Shown here: piece after piece, positions 1-5,695 of the stretch
How positions within the stretch are numbered: the first letter of the stretch is position 1
Layout of the letters: every line of letters starts with the position of its first letter
Assembly (NCBI GenBank): GCA_031270875.1
Contig: JAISXC010000305.1
Location: 1-5,695 of the forward strand
Reading direction: 5' to 3'
DNA length: 5,695 nt
DNA from: Desulfovibrio sp.
GTDB lineage: Bacteria; Desulfobacterota; Desulfovibrionia; Desulfovibrionales; Desulfovibrionaceae
Made by a program: the position numbers and the translations under genes
Notes under the pieces: generated by a model
Seen by the model: only the letters and a program-made list of their open reading frames with translations
Told to the model about the DNA's origin: nothing
Database searches by the model: none

Positions 1-137
1 GCCAGACTGAAGGCGCCCTTTTTCGCCATTTCAAAAGTTTTGTTGGAAACGATCATCGTCAGTATCGCAAAGGAGACAATGACTGCGCTCAAGACCAGAA
101 AAAATATTTTTGTCCGCAAACTCAAATTTCTTACCAT
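1..137 (-). CDS. N-terminal fragment of a membrane-anchored receptor, probably a methyl-accepting chemotaxis protein (runs off left edge)
   Basis: Read on the - strand from ATG at 137-135, 45 complete codons are visible before the window ends. The protein begins MVRNLSLRTKIFFLVLSAV. It has a short basic cytoplasmic tail (R3, R8, K10), then one strongly hydrophobic segment at about residues 11-30, then a polar helix-like stretch (SNKTFEMAKKGAFSL) that would start the periplasmic sensor domain. This layout is typical of methyl-accepting chemotaxis proteins with a periplasmic sensor. Sensor kinases and membrane diguanylate cyclases can begin the same way, and the diagnostic HAMP and signalling domains lie outside the window. 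A purine-rich stretch (GGGTGAGGG, 139-147 on the - strand) lies just upstream of the ATG, but closer than an ideal ribosome site. The gene is transcribed divergently from the helicase pair and has no evident functional link to it. The reading frame is well supported; the exact family is an inference. Confidence 0.6.
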   Translation of the reverse strand, partial: MVRNLSLRTKIFFLVLSAVIVSFAILTMIVSNKTFEMAKKGAFSL

Positions 138-179
138 ACCCTCACCCACTCGCGCGGAAGCGAAACGACAGCCCTTGTC

Positions 180-208
180 ATTATGCCAGGTTGAATTGCC
201 GCGGGGAA
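180..208 (-). promoter_or_regulatory. Possible sigma70-type promoter for the divergent receptor gene
   Basis: On the - strand a CATAAT hexamer (180-185, five of six matches to the -10 consensus) lies 17 bp downstream of TTCCCC (203-208, a poor -35). It would start transcription near 172-174, about 35 bases ahead of the ATG at 137. The spacing is right, but the -35 is weak and no activator site is identified. Chemotaxis genes often use other sigma factors, for which I found no convincing match. Confidence 0.28.
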
Positions 209-225
209 CTGAAAACGGTTGAATT
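189..225 (+). repeat. Two direct copies of GGTTGAATT, 28 bp apart
   Basis: GGTTGAATT occurs at 189-197 and again at 217-225, both in the intergenic region upstream of the receptor's candidate promoter. Direct repeats at such spacing can be activator sites, but two 9-mers may arise by chance and I do not recognise the motif. Confidence 0.25.
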
Positions 226-268
226 CATGTACCGCGCGTGCCTTTGCATATATGCGATATTTCTGAGG

Positions 269-293
269 CGTGTCAACACCGCAGTTTGACACG
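269..293. repeat. Perfect 8-bp inverted repeat, candidate operator or hairpin
   Basis: CGTGTCAA at 269-276 is repeated as its exact reverse complement TTGACACG at 286-293, separated by nine bases (277-285). The right arm contains the TTGACA of the candidate helicase promoter, so a dimeric regulator bound here would cover the -35 box. It lies in the divergent intergenic region, where operators are common. I do not recognise the motif as the site of a known regulator. As RNA it could form an 8-bp stem with a 9-base loop, but there is no U-run, so it is not a terminator. Confidence 0.35.
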
Positions 294-315
294 GCGCCCG
301 CAGCGGTGCTATGCA
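286..315 (+). promoter_or_regulatory. Possible promoter for the addA-like/addB-like pair
   Basis: A perfect -35 hexamer TTGACA (286-291) is followed after 18 bp by TATGCA (310-315), which is preceded by TG at 307-308 and so has an extended -10 form (TGCTATGCA). The -10 itself is poor at its last three positions. If it is used, transcription would begin near 322, only a few bases before the GTG start at 325, giving an almost leaderless message. That makes the call doubtful, and a promoter further upstream is equally possible. Confidence 0.28.
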
Positions 316-324
316 AAATTCACT

Positions 325-3069
325 GTGACGCGCCTTACCCAAATCAAGGCTTCCGCCGGTTCCGGCAAAACCTTTGAACTGACCGAACGCTTCCTGCGCC
401 TCCTGGCAAAAAGCGATCCCGCCGGCAATTCCCGGGCGGCCTGCCTCTCCCTCGACGGGGCAAGGCCCGGTCTGAACGACATCCTGGCCGTCACCTTTAC
501 CAACGCGGCGGCTCTGGAAATGCGCAACAGGGTCATACGTCGGCTGAAGCTCGCCGCCATCGGGCGGCCCGAGACACTTGCCCGCGACATGCCGCCGGAA
601 ACGGCGCGCCTCTGGGCGGACAAAATTGTGCGGGACCTGGGCGCGCTCAACATACGCACCATTGACAGCCTGGTACACCTCATTGTGCGCTCCGCCGCCC
701 TGGATCTGGCTTTGCCGCCGGATTTCGCGCCGGTTTTTTCCTCGGAGGACGCGCTCTTCCCCTATCTGGACACGTTGATTGAGCGGGCCGCGCGGGGGGA
801 TGCCCCCATGCGCGCGCTTCTGGGCGCCGCCTGCGGGGTGCTTGCCGTGCAGAGCGCAAACGGCGGCTTTCTGGCCGGGGAAAAACTGCTCCGGCGCCTG
901 CGCGCCCTTTTTGACGCCGCCCTGCGCGGAGAGTATGACGATCTGAGCCCCAGGGAGGAACTCGTGAAGTTCCGCGACTCCCTCCTCGGAAATGTCGCGG
1001 CGGCGGCGCGGGTCATGCTTGCCGTGGCCGAGGAACACCGCCTGCCGTGGCGCAGGGCGGCCTTTGCCGCCGTGCGGAAAGCGGCGGACGGCGGAGCGGA
1101 CGGCGCTTCCGGCTGTCCGCGGAAAGATGACGCGGAGGAGCTTTTTCTCAAAAACGCCGCCCTGCCGGCGACAGCCCGGACGGCTTTCGCAAATCTGGCC
1201 CAAGCCCGGGACAACTGGACGCGGCACGGACCAGCGCTTGAGGATGCCCTGAAACTTTTCCCCTTTGTCGAACTGGCGCGAACCCTTGCGCGGGCCTTCA
1301 TGCTCAACCTTGAAAACGAGGGCAATCTGCCCGCCCTGCTTGTGCCCGCCCTTGCCCAAAAGGCGCTGCAGGGAGAAAACGGCGTGCCGGACGCCCTCTG
1401 CCGTCTCGGCAGCCGCCTGCGGCATTTTTTGCTGGATGAATTTCAGGACACCAGCAGGGAGCAGTGGCAGACGCTGAAACCGCTGGTGGCAGACGCCCTT
1501 TCGCGCGGCGGAACGCTGACCTGCGTGGGCGATGTGAAGCAGTCCATCTACGGCTGGCGCGGAGGAGAGCCGGAACTCTTCGATGCCGTATTTGAAGACG
1601 AAACCCTGCACCGCCTCGCCCCCGGCGCGGTGCGCGCCGCCCTGCCATACAACTGGCGCAGTTGCCGGGAAATCACGATCCACAACAATGCCTTTTTTTC
1701 ACCCCTCCAGCGGCCGGAAACAGCCTTGAGCGTCATGAAAGCCCTGCTCCCGCAGGACGCGCCGCCCGAAATTCTGCGGGAGTCGGCGCGCAAAGTGCAA
1801 CAGGCTTTTGACGGCTGCGGGCAGCAAACGCCCGAAGGCAGGCACGGAGGTTTTGTGCGGGCGGATGCGCTTGAAGCCGACAGCGCCCGCGAGTTGACGG
1901 AACTGGTGCTCACGCGCCTTTGCGGCCTTTTGCGGCAGGATATCGTCCCGCGCAGAAGGCTGGCCGACGTGCTGGTGCTCACCCGCAGCAACGCCCAGGC
2001 CGCGGAGGCGGCGGAAAGGCTGAGCCTGGAAGGGCTGCCCGTCATTACGGAAAACAGCCTGCTGCTCGCGGCCCACCCGCTCATCGCGCAGACAGTGGCC
2101 ATGCTGTCCTTTCTGGACAATCCGAACGATGACATAGCGTTCTGGACGGTATTTACCGGATCAATAGTGCGGGAGCACCCGGAGGCGGGCTGCCTCTCCT
2201 GGGATGAAGCGCACAACCGGCGGCCCGGCGAAGGCCCGCTCCACAAAAATTTCCGGGCCGAGCGGCCGCTGGTATGGGAGGCTCTTTTCGCGCCCTTTTA
2301 TGCCCAATCCGGCCTGATGAGTCCTTACGACATTGTGCAGGAGTGGTTTGCCCGACTGGATGTGGAGGCGCGCTTTCCCGGAGCGCGGACATTTTTGCGC
2401 CGTTTTCTGGAAGTGCTCTACAGCGCGGAAGAAAAGGGCCTCGGCGACACGGCTTCTTTTCTCGCCTTCTGGCGGGAGACCGGCGGAGAGGAAAAAGTCC
2501 CCATGCCGGAAAACATGGATGCCGTGCGCGTGATGACCATACACAAGTCCAAGGGACTGGAAGCGCCGGTGGTCATTCTGCCCTGGACGGACTTTACCGT
2601 CCGCAACGACCCCGCCCCGGCGCTGCTGGAAACGGCTGGCCTGCGCATGGCCGCTCCGGCGCGCAAAAACCGGGGACAGGTCTATTACGCGCGCTGCGCG
2701 CGACAGGCGCGGGAAAATCTGCACATGCTCTACGTCGCCCTTACCCGCGCCAGGGAAGAACTCCACATTTTCCGCACCGGTTCCGCCACGCGGAAAAACA
2801 TGCCCTCGCTCTGCAAAGGCATGGACATTCTGTGGGAGGCGGCCGCCCTTGCGCCGCCCTACACCCGCGGAGGGGAGCCGGAAGGGGCGGAAAGCCGGCA
2901 ACCCTGCGCCCTTGCCCCCTCCTCTCCCCGCCGGACCCCGACGGGCTTTCCCGATGACTGGCGCCCCATGGGCTGGCTGCCGCGCCTGAAAATCTTTCGC
3001 ACGTCGCTTGACAGGCTGCCCTCCGAACCGGGTCTTCCACGGCTTCCGGCGGAAACGGATGCGGAATGA
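325..3069 (+). CDS. addA: AddA-like UvrD/RecB-family ATP-dependent DNA helicase lacking the C-terminal nuclease domain
   Basis: This 914-residue superfamily 1A helicase is the motor expected in an AddAB-type complex, which unwinds and resects broken DNA ends for RecA loading. All motifs are intact: motif I KASAGSGKT near residues 8-16 with the Q-motif glutamine ahead of it; Ia VTFTNAAALEM (56-66); TIDSL (112-116); motif II LLDEFQDTS with D371-E372; motif III GDVKQSIYGWRG (D403, Q406, R412); motif IV NWRS (443-446); motif V TIHKSKGLEAP (H740, K743, G744); motif VI LYVALTRAREEL with R808. After motif VI only about 106 residues remain, partly Pro/Gly-rich, with no DYK nuclease signature. B. subtilis AddA (about 1,230) and E. 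coli RecB (1,180) are longer and end in a PD-(D/E)XK nuclease. GTG 325 is chosen because family members begin a few residues before motif I; the frame is open upstream to GTG 238, but that extension looks non-coding. There is no clear ribosome site. The stop overlaps the next start by ATGA, implying coupled translation. Confidence 0.85.
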   Translation: MTRLTQIKASAGSGKTFELTERFLRLLAKSDPAGNSRAACLSLDGARPGLNDILAVTFTNAAALEMRNRVIRRLKLAAIGRPETLARDMPPETARLWADKIVRDLGALNIRTIDSLVHLIVRSAALDLALPPDFAPVFSSEDALFPYLDTLIERAARGDAPMRALLGAACGVLAVQSANGGFLAGEKLLRRLRALFDAALRGEYDDLSPREELVKFRDSLLGNVAAAARVMLAVAEEHRLPWRRAAFAAVRKAADGGADGASGCPRKDDAEELFLKNAALPATARTAFANLAQARDNWTRHGPALEDALKLFPFVELARTLARAFMLNLENEGNLPALLVPALAQKALQGENGVPDALCRLGSRLRHFLLDEFQDTSREQWQTLKPLVADALSRGGTLTCVGDVKQSIYGWRGGEPELFDAVFEDETLHRLAPGAVRAALPYNWRSCREITIHNNAFFSPLQRPETALSVMKALLPQDAPPEILRESARKVQQAFDGCGQQTPEGRHGGFVRADALEADSARELTELVLTRLCGLLRQDIVPRRRLADVLVLTRSNAQAAEAAERLSLEGLPVITENSLLLAAHPLIAQTVAMLSFLDNPNDDIAFWTVFTGSIVREHPEAGCLSWDEAHNRRPGEGPLHKNFRAERPLVWEALFAPFYAQSGLMSPYDIVQEWFARLDVEARFPGARTFLRRFLEVLYSAEEKGLGDTASFLAFWRETGGEEKVPMPENMDAVRVMTIHKSKGLEAPVVILPWTDFTVRNDPAPALLETAGLRMAAPARKNRGQVYYARCARQARENLHMLYVALTRAREELHIFRTGSATRKNMPSLCKGMDILWEAAALAPPYTRGGEPEGAESRQPCALAPSSPRRTPTGFPDDWRPMGWLPRLKIFRTSLDRLPSEPGLPRLPAETDAE
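3066..3069 (+). promoter_or_regulatory. ATGA start/stop overlap coupling the helicase and AddB-like genes
   Basis: The A of the addB-like ATG (3066) precedes the TGA that ends the helicase gene (3067-3069). Such four-base overlaps normally mean that ribosomes ending the first gene restart on the second, giving the two subunits in a balanced ratio from one transcript. No strong Shine-Dalgarno sequence precedes the ATG, which fits reliance on coupling. Confidence 0.7.
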
Positions 3070-3959
3070 ACCGGAAGCCCTTTCTCATTTTTCCGCGGCA
3101 GCGCCCCTTTCTGCCCGCCCTCAAGGAACTGGCCGCGCGCCTGACAAAAAGCAAGCCCGAGCGGGCTCTGCTTGTTGTGCCCAACAATCGCCCGAAACGC
3201 TATGTCCGCCATCTCTATCTCCTTGAAAAGGCAACGTCTTTCCCCGAAGTGATCACCATTGCCGAGGCCATGGAAATCTGGAGCGCCGCGGGGGAAACAA
3301 CAGGCCCGCGCATGGCCGGCCCGCTGGATCAGGCAAGCCTTCTGCACGAATGCCTCAAAAGCCTGGGCCGGGACGACAAAATCATTGCCGCGCGTCTGGC
3401 GGGCATGGACATGGCGCTTTTTCTGCCCTGGGGCATGCGCCTTGCCGCTCTGCTGGAGGAACTGCTGCGCCAGGACGTGGCGGCCAGGGACATCGCGCAC
3501 GCCGAAGTGGAGGCCGGCCCCACGGCGGCGGCTATCCTGGGATCTCTGGGACGCATTGCCGAAGCCTGGCTGGCCGCTCTCGCAGAACGAGGCTGGACCA
3601 CCCCTGGACTCGTCTGCGCCTCGGCCGCGCGGGCCGCGCGGGGCAAGTCTCCCGTTCCCCGCCGTCTCGCGCCCGCGCCGGACAGACCGGTGCTGGCGGC
3701 GGGATTTTATATGCTGACCGGCACGGAAGAGGCTCTGCTCCGCCGCCTGTGGCAGGAAGGCGCGCACATCTGCCTGCACAGCGACATGGGCCTGGTTGAC
3801 GGCGTAAAAGTTCACTGGTCCTGCGCCGGGCACAAAGAATGGCTTGTCCGCTGGAAAGCCGGCGCGCAGGCCGCGCCGCAAGGCGCGCCGCTTGCGGCGG
3901 AAACCCCGCGCTTCTCCTTTTTTGCCGGATATGACTGCCATTCCCAGCTTGAAGCGTAG
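3066..3959 (+). CDS. 5' open part of the AddB-like gene, ending at the TAG (297 residues)
   Basis: This is what would be made if the TAG terminates translation. It begins MNRKPFLIFPRQRPFLPAL and contains the AddB N-terminal fold resembling an inactivated helicase domain: VVPNNRPKRYVRHLYL stands where a true helicase has its ATP-binding loop, and no GxxGxGKT is present. A Leu/Ala-rich helical region follows (about residues 75-190). The part near residues 215-240 (VLAAGFYMLTGTEEALLRRL) resembles the AddB strand-helix segment before the family's conserved 'EA' helix. The product ends inside that helix at QLEA. It would carry no nuclease and no iron-sulphur ligands, so a stable or functional product is doubtful, although it might still contact the helicase subunit. 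The long - strand open frame across this region is a composition effect. Confidence 0.6.
   Translation: MNRKPFLIFPRQRPFLPALKELAARLTKSKPERALLVVPNNRPKRYVRHLYLLEKATSFPEVITIAEAMEIWSAAGETTGPRMAGPLDQASLLHECLKSLGRDDKIIAARLAGMDMALFLPWGMRLAALLEELLRQDVAARDIAHAEVEAGPTAAAILGSLGRIAEAWLAALAERGWTTPGLVCASAARAARGKSPVPRRLAPAPDRPVLAAGFYMLTGTEEALLRRLWQEGAHICLHSDMGLVDGVKVHWSCAGHKEWLVRWKAGAQAAPQGAPLAAETPRFSFFAGYDCHSQLEA
3957..3959 (+). other. In-frame TAG codon within the AddB-like reading frame
   Basis: The context is CTT GAA GCG TAG CGC GAA AAA CTG (L-E-A-stop-R-E-K-L). The flanks read as one amphipathic helix at the point where AddB-family proteins have a conserved helix after the 'FFA' strand. It is the only stop in this frame from 3066 to 5695, apart from whatever lies past the edge. 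A Gln, Leu or Trp codon one base away would restore an ordinary helix. Confidence 0.85.
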
Positions 3960-5695
3960 CGCGAAAAACTGCGCGATCCCCGCTATGCCGCCTCCACGGC
4001 CGTCGTGCTTCCGGACAACGCCCTGCTCATGCCGGTGCTGCACCATTTGCCCGTCAAGGATGTCAACGTGTCCATGGGCTACCCGCTCAGACGCTCCTCC
4101 CTGTGCCGCCTGGTGGAAAATCTCTTCCAACTGCGCGCGCGCAGTGACGGGGGCCGCTGTTACTGGCGCGATCTGCGGCAGATCCTGCGCCATCCCTGCC
4201 TGAACATGCTCTCCCTGCAGATTGAAAACGGGGAACATGTCTTCTTGCGCGCGGGGCTGCGCCGCATGGAAAGCCTGATTCTGGAAGGCGACCGCTTCGT
4301 GGATGCGACCGCCCTGCTGGAAGAATGCCGCGCAAGCCTGCCCGCGCCGGTCCATTCCCTGCTTGAGGAAACCCTGGCCGCGCTGCTGCGCCCTCTGGAA
4401 GAGGCCGAAACCACGGCCCACCTCGCCGCGTGGCTGCGCGGACTATGCGGCCTTTTGCTCAAGCGCGGCGGAGAGGTGTGGCGGCATTTCCCGCTGGAGG
4501 CCGAGGCGCTGTACCGCCTCGCCGCGAGCGTCGCGCCGCAACTCGACGACGCGCATTTGCGGACGGCCGCCTTTCAGCAGGCCACGCTGCGCAATATCGC
4601 TCTCCATATTCTGCATGCGGAACGCGTGCCCTTTGAAGCCGAACCCATCGCCGGCCTCCAGGTCATCGGCATGCTGGAAACCCGTCTGCTGCATTTTGAC
4701 CATGTTTTCATTATGGACGCCACGGAAGACAAACTGCCCGGTCATCCCGCTCCTGATCCTCTGCTGCCGGACAGCCTGCGGGTCGTGTTGGGGCTGCCGG
4801 ACGCGCGCGAGCGCGGCTGCGCCGTCGCCCATACCCTTTACCGCCTGTGCGCCGGGGCGAAAGAAGTCCATTTTTTCTGGCAGGAAGGAGGCGGCGGTTC
4901 GGAACTTTTCGACGGCAAAAAATACCGCAGCCGTTTTGTGGAACAATTGCTCTGGGAAGAGGAGCAGCGTCTGGGTCGCCTGATATCCGCCGGCGAACCG
5001 CCGCTTCAAACCGCAGCGGCCGCCCTGCCCGGCCTTGACATGCCCCGCAGGGAACCGAAGAAACTGCCCCTTGCTCCGCGTCTCGCCGGAGCGCTTGAAG
5101 AATTTTTGCGCGCCCCGCTTTCCGCCACGCGGCTGGACGCCTATCTCCAGTGTCCCCTGCGCTTCGCCTGGGAGCATCTGTACAGGCTCAAGCCGCAAAA
5201 AAGCCCCAATGAGGGTGACGATCCGCCGGCCGTGGGCGACTGCCTGCACAGAACCCTGCACGCGCTCTACCTGCCCCGGCTCGGCAAACCGCTGCGCAGG
5301 GAGGATATTTCCCTTGACGAGGCGATGGCCTGTTTTCGCAACGCCGCAAAAGAGATGGATCTTGAACGCCGCCTGCCCGCCGACTCCTGGCTGCTGCTGG
5401 AAGCCGCCGCGCCTTTCCGGCTGGGGCGGTATTTGCGCAACCAGCCGGAAATGACCCGCGTTGTGGATCTGGAAAAAAGGCTTGATGTCTCCCTGGCCAT
5501 GAACGGACGCGAATACCGGTTCACCGGCGTGATAGACCGCCTTGACAGACGGGATGAAGCGAATGACAGGGACGGCCCGCTCTGGGTGCTGGATTACAAA
5601 ACCGGAAATCCCCGGCCGCCGGACGGCAGCCTGTGGACCGACAGCGCGTTTTTCGACCGCGTTTCGGCGCAGTGCGGGAGGAAAACCGCCGGCGC
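3960..5695 (+). CDS. 3' open part of the AddB-like gene: degenerate helicase region plus PD-(D/E)XK nuclease (partial)
   Basis: The frame after the TAG is open for 578 codons and is truncated by the window edge. Numbering from ATG 3066 and counting the TAG as 298, the visible elements are: IGMLETRLLHFDHVFIMDA and DPLLPDSLRVVLGLP (about 530-580), a conserved AddB segment; YLQCPLRFAWEHLY with C696, the usual first ligand of the AddB [4Fe-4S] cluster; GDCLHRTLH with H728, matching the nuclease histidine; GVIDRLDR with D824; and VLDYKTGN with D843 and K845, the catalytic core of RecB-type nucleases. The remaining three cluster cysteines would lie beyond the edge. Possible restarts are GTG 4005 or ATG 4029, but neither has a ribosome-binding sequence, so independent expression is unlikely. 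The intact catalytic residues suggest that the interruption is recent or is bypassed. Confidence 0.6.

Larger units (their letters stand above)
138..324. other. Divergent intergenic region
   Basis: This stretch separates the receptor gene (-) from the helicase gene (+). It is visibly less GC-rich than the helicase genes and holds candidate promoters for both directions, the inverted repeat at 269-293, a 10-bp palindrome GCATATATGC at 246-255, an EcoRI-type GAATTC at 221-226, and two copies of GGTTGAATT (189-197 and 217-225). No RNA gene or terminator is apparent. Short open frames here look like chance. Confidence 0.6.
3066..5695 (+). pseudogene. addB: AddB-like helicase/nuclease subunit interrupted by an in-frame TAG (3' end beyond window)
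   Basis: This is the second subunit of the AddAB-type pair. The frame from ATG 3066 holds 297 sense codons, a TAG at 3957-3959, and then 578 further open codons to the window edge in the same frame. Family character is continuous across the stop. Before it is an N-terminal segment (LLVVPNNRPKRYVRHLYL) and FFAGYDCHSQLEA. After it is REKLRDP, followed by a degenerate helicase region (IGMLETRLLHFDHVFIMDA, then DPLLPDSLRVVLGLP) and a RecB-type nuclease region. No Walker A is present at the N-terminus, as in AddB proteins that are not active motors. No frameshift or missing segment is visible, so one base change explains the break: CAG, TTG, AAG, GAG, TCG, TGG or TAC/TAT could have given TAG. The ATGA overlap with the helicase gene supports the start; the ribosome site is weak (GGA-rich, 3050-3065). 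Read-through or recoding cannot be excluded from sequence alone. Confidence 0.8.

Noticed and set aside
40..222. 60-codon + frame at the left edge
   Set aside because: It is antisense to the receptor N-terminus, which has a convincing basic tail and membrane segment. The + frame has no such feature.
238..324. Upstream extension of the helicase to GTG 238
   Set aside because: The extra 29 residues have no family resemblance, include the candidate promoter and inverted repeat, and place motif I unusually far from the N-terminus.
181..1683. 500-codon open frame on the - strand
   Set aside because: It lies opposite the helicase gene, which has clear family motifs. Its translation is rich in Arg, Gly, Gln and Ala without recognisable domains, as expected from the mirror of GC-rich codons.
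3957..4029. Two genuine separate genes split at the TAG
   Set aside because: No ribosome site precedes the nearest downstream in-frame starts (GTG 4005, ATG 4029), and the break falls inside a helix rather than at a domain boundary. A split is therefore less likely than a nonsense mutation.
2859..4421. 520-codon open frame on the - strand across the gene junction and the TAG
   Set aside because: It is compositionally biased (Gln, Gly, Arg, Ala), has no domain, and runs opposite the ends of two recognisable proteins. Its length follows from G/C-biased third positions on the other strand.
4303..4983. 226-codon + frame in a different phase
   Set aside because: It overlaps the AddB-like frame, which shows family motifs over the same stretch. 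The alternative translation is Cys/Arg/Pro-rich and patternless.

Overview
The window is GC-rich bacterial DNA with strong G/C preference at third codon positions. It holds a double-strand-break repair helicase/nuclease pair of the AddAB (RecB-like) type on the + strand. Divergent from it, at the left edge, is the first part of a membrane-anchored sensory protein on the - strand. The style of the pair (a UvrD-type AddA-like helicase followed by an AddB-like PD-(D/E)XK nuclease protein) and the receptor-like N-terminus would fit a Desulfovibrio-type delta-proteobacterium (Desulfovibrionaceae). This is a weak taxonomic inference from protein character alone, as no marker gene is present.

Layout: 1-137 (-) is the N-terminus of a probable methyl-accepting chemotaxis protein or similar receptor, running off the left edge. 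138-324 is a divergent intergenic region with possible promoters in both directions, a perfect 8-bp inverted repeat, a 10-bp palindrome and a 9-bp direct repeat. 325-3069 (+) is an AddA-like superfamily 1 helicase with all helicase motifs intact. It stops about 106 residues after motif VI, so it has no C-terminal nuclease domain. 3066-5695 (+) is an AddB-like protein that overlaps the helicase gene by ATGA and runs off the right edge.

The most notable point is a single in-frame TAG at 3957-3959 (codon 298) inside the AddB-like gene. The same frame stays open for another 578 codons to the window end and continues the family pattern without a gap: the degenerate helicase segment, the first iron-sulphur cysteine motif, and the RecB-type nuclease residues. 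All nuclease residues visible in the locus lie beyond the TAG. If the TAG terminates translation, neither subunit would carry a nuclease, and the pair would be crippled or reduced to a helicase. The two likely readings are a recent nonsense mutation (pseudogene or sequencing error) and, less likely, read-through or recoding of TAG. I see no unknown defence system, mobile element, CRISPR array or RNA gene here.
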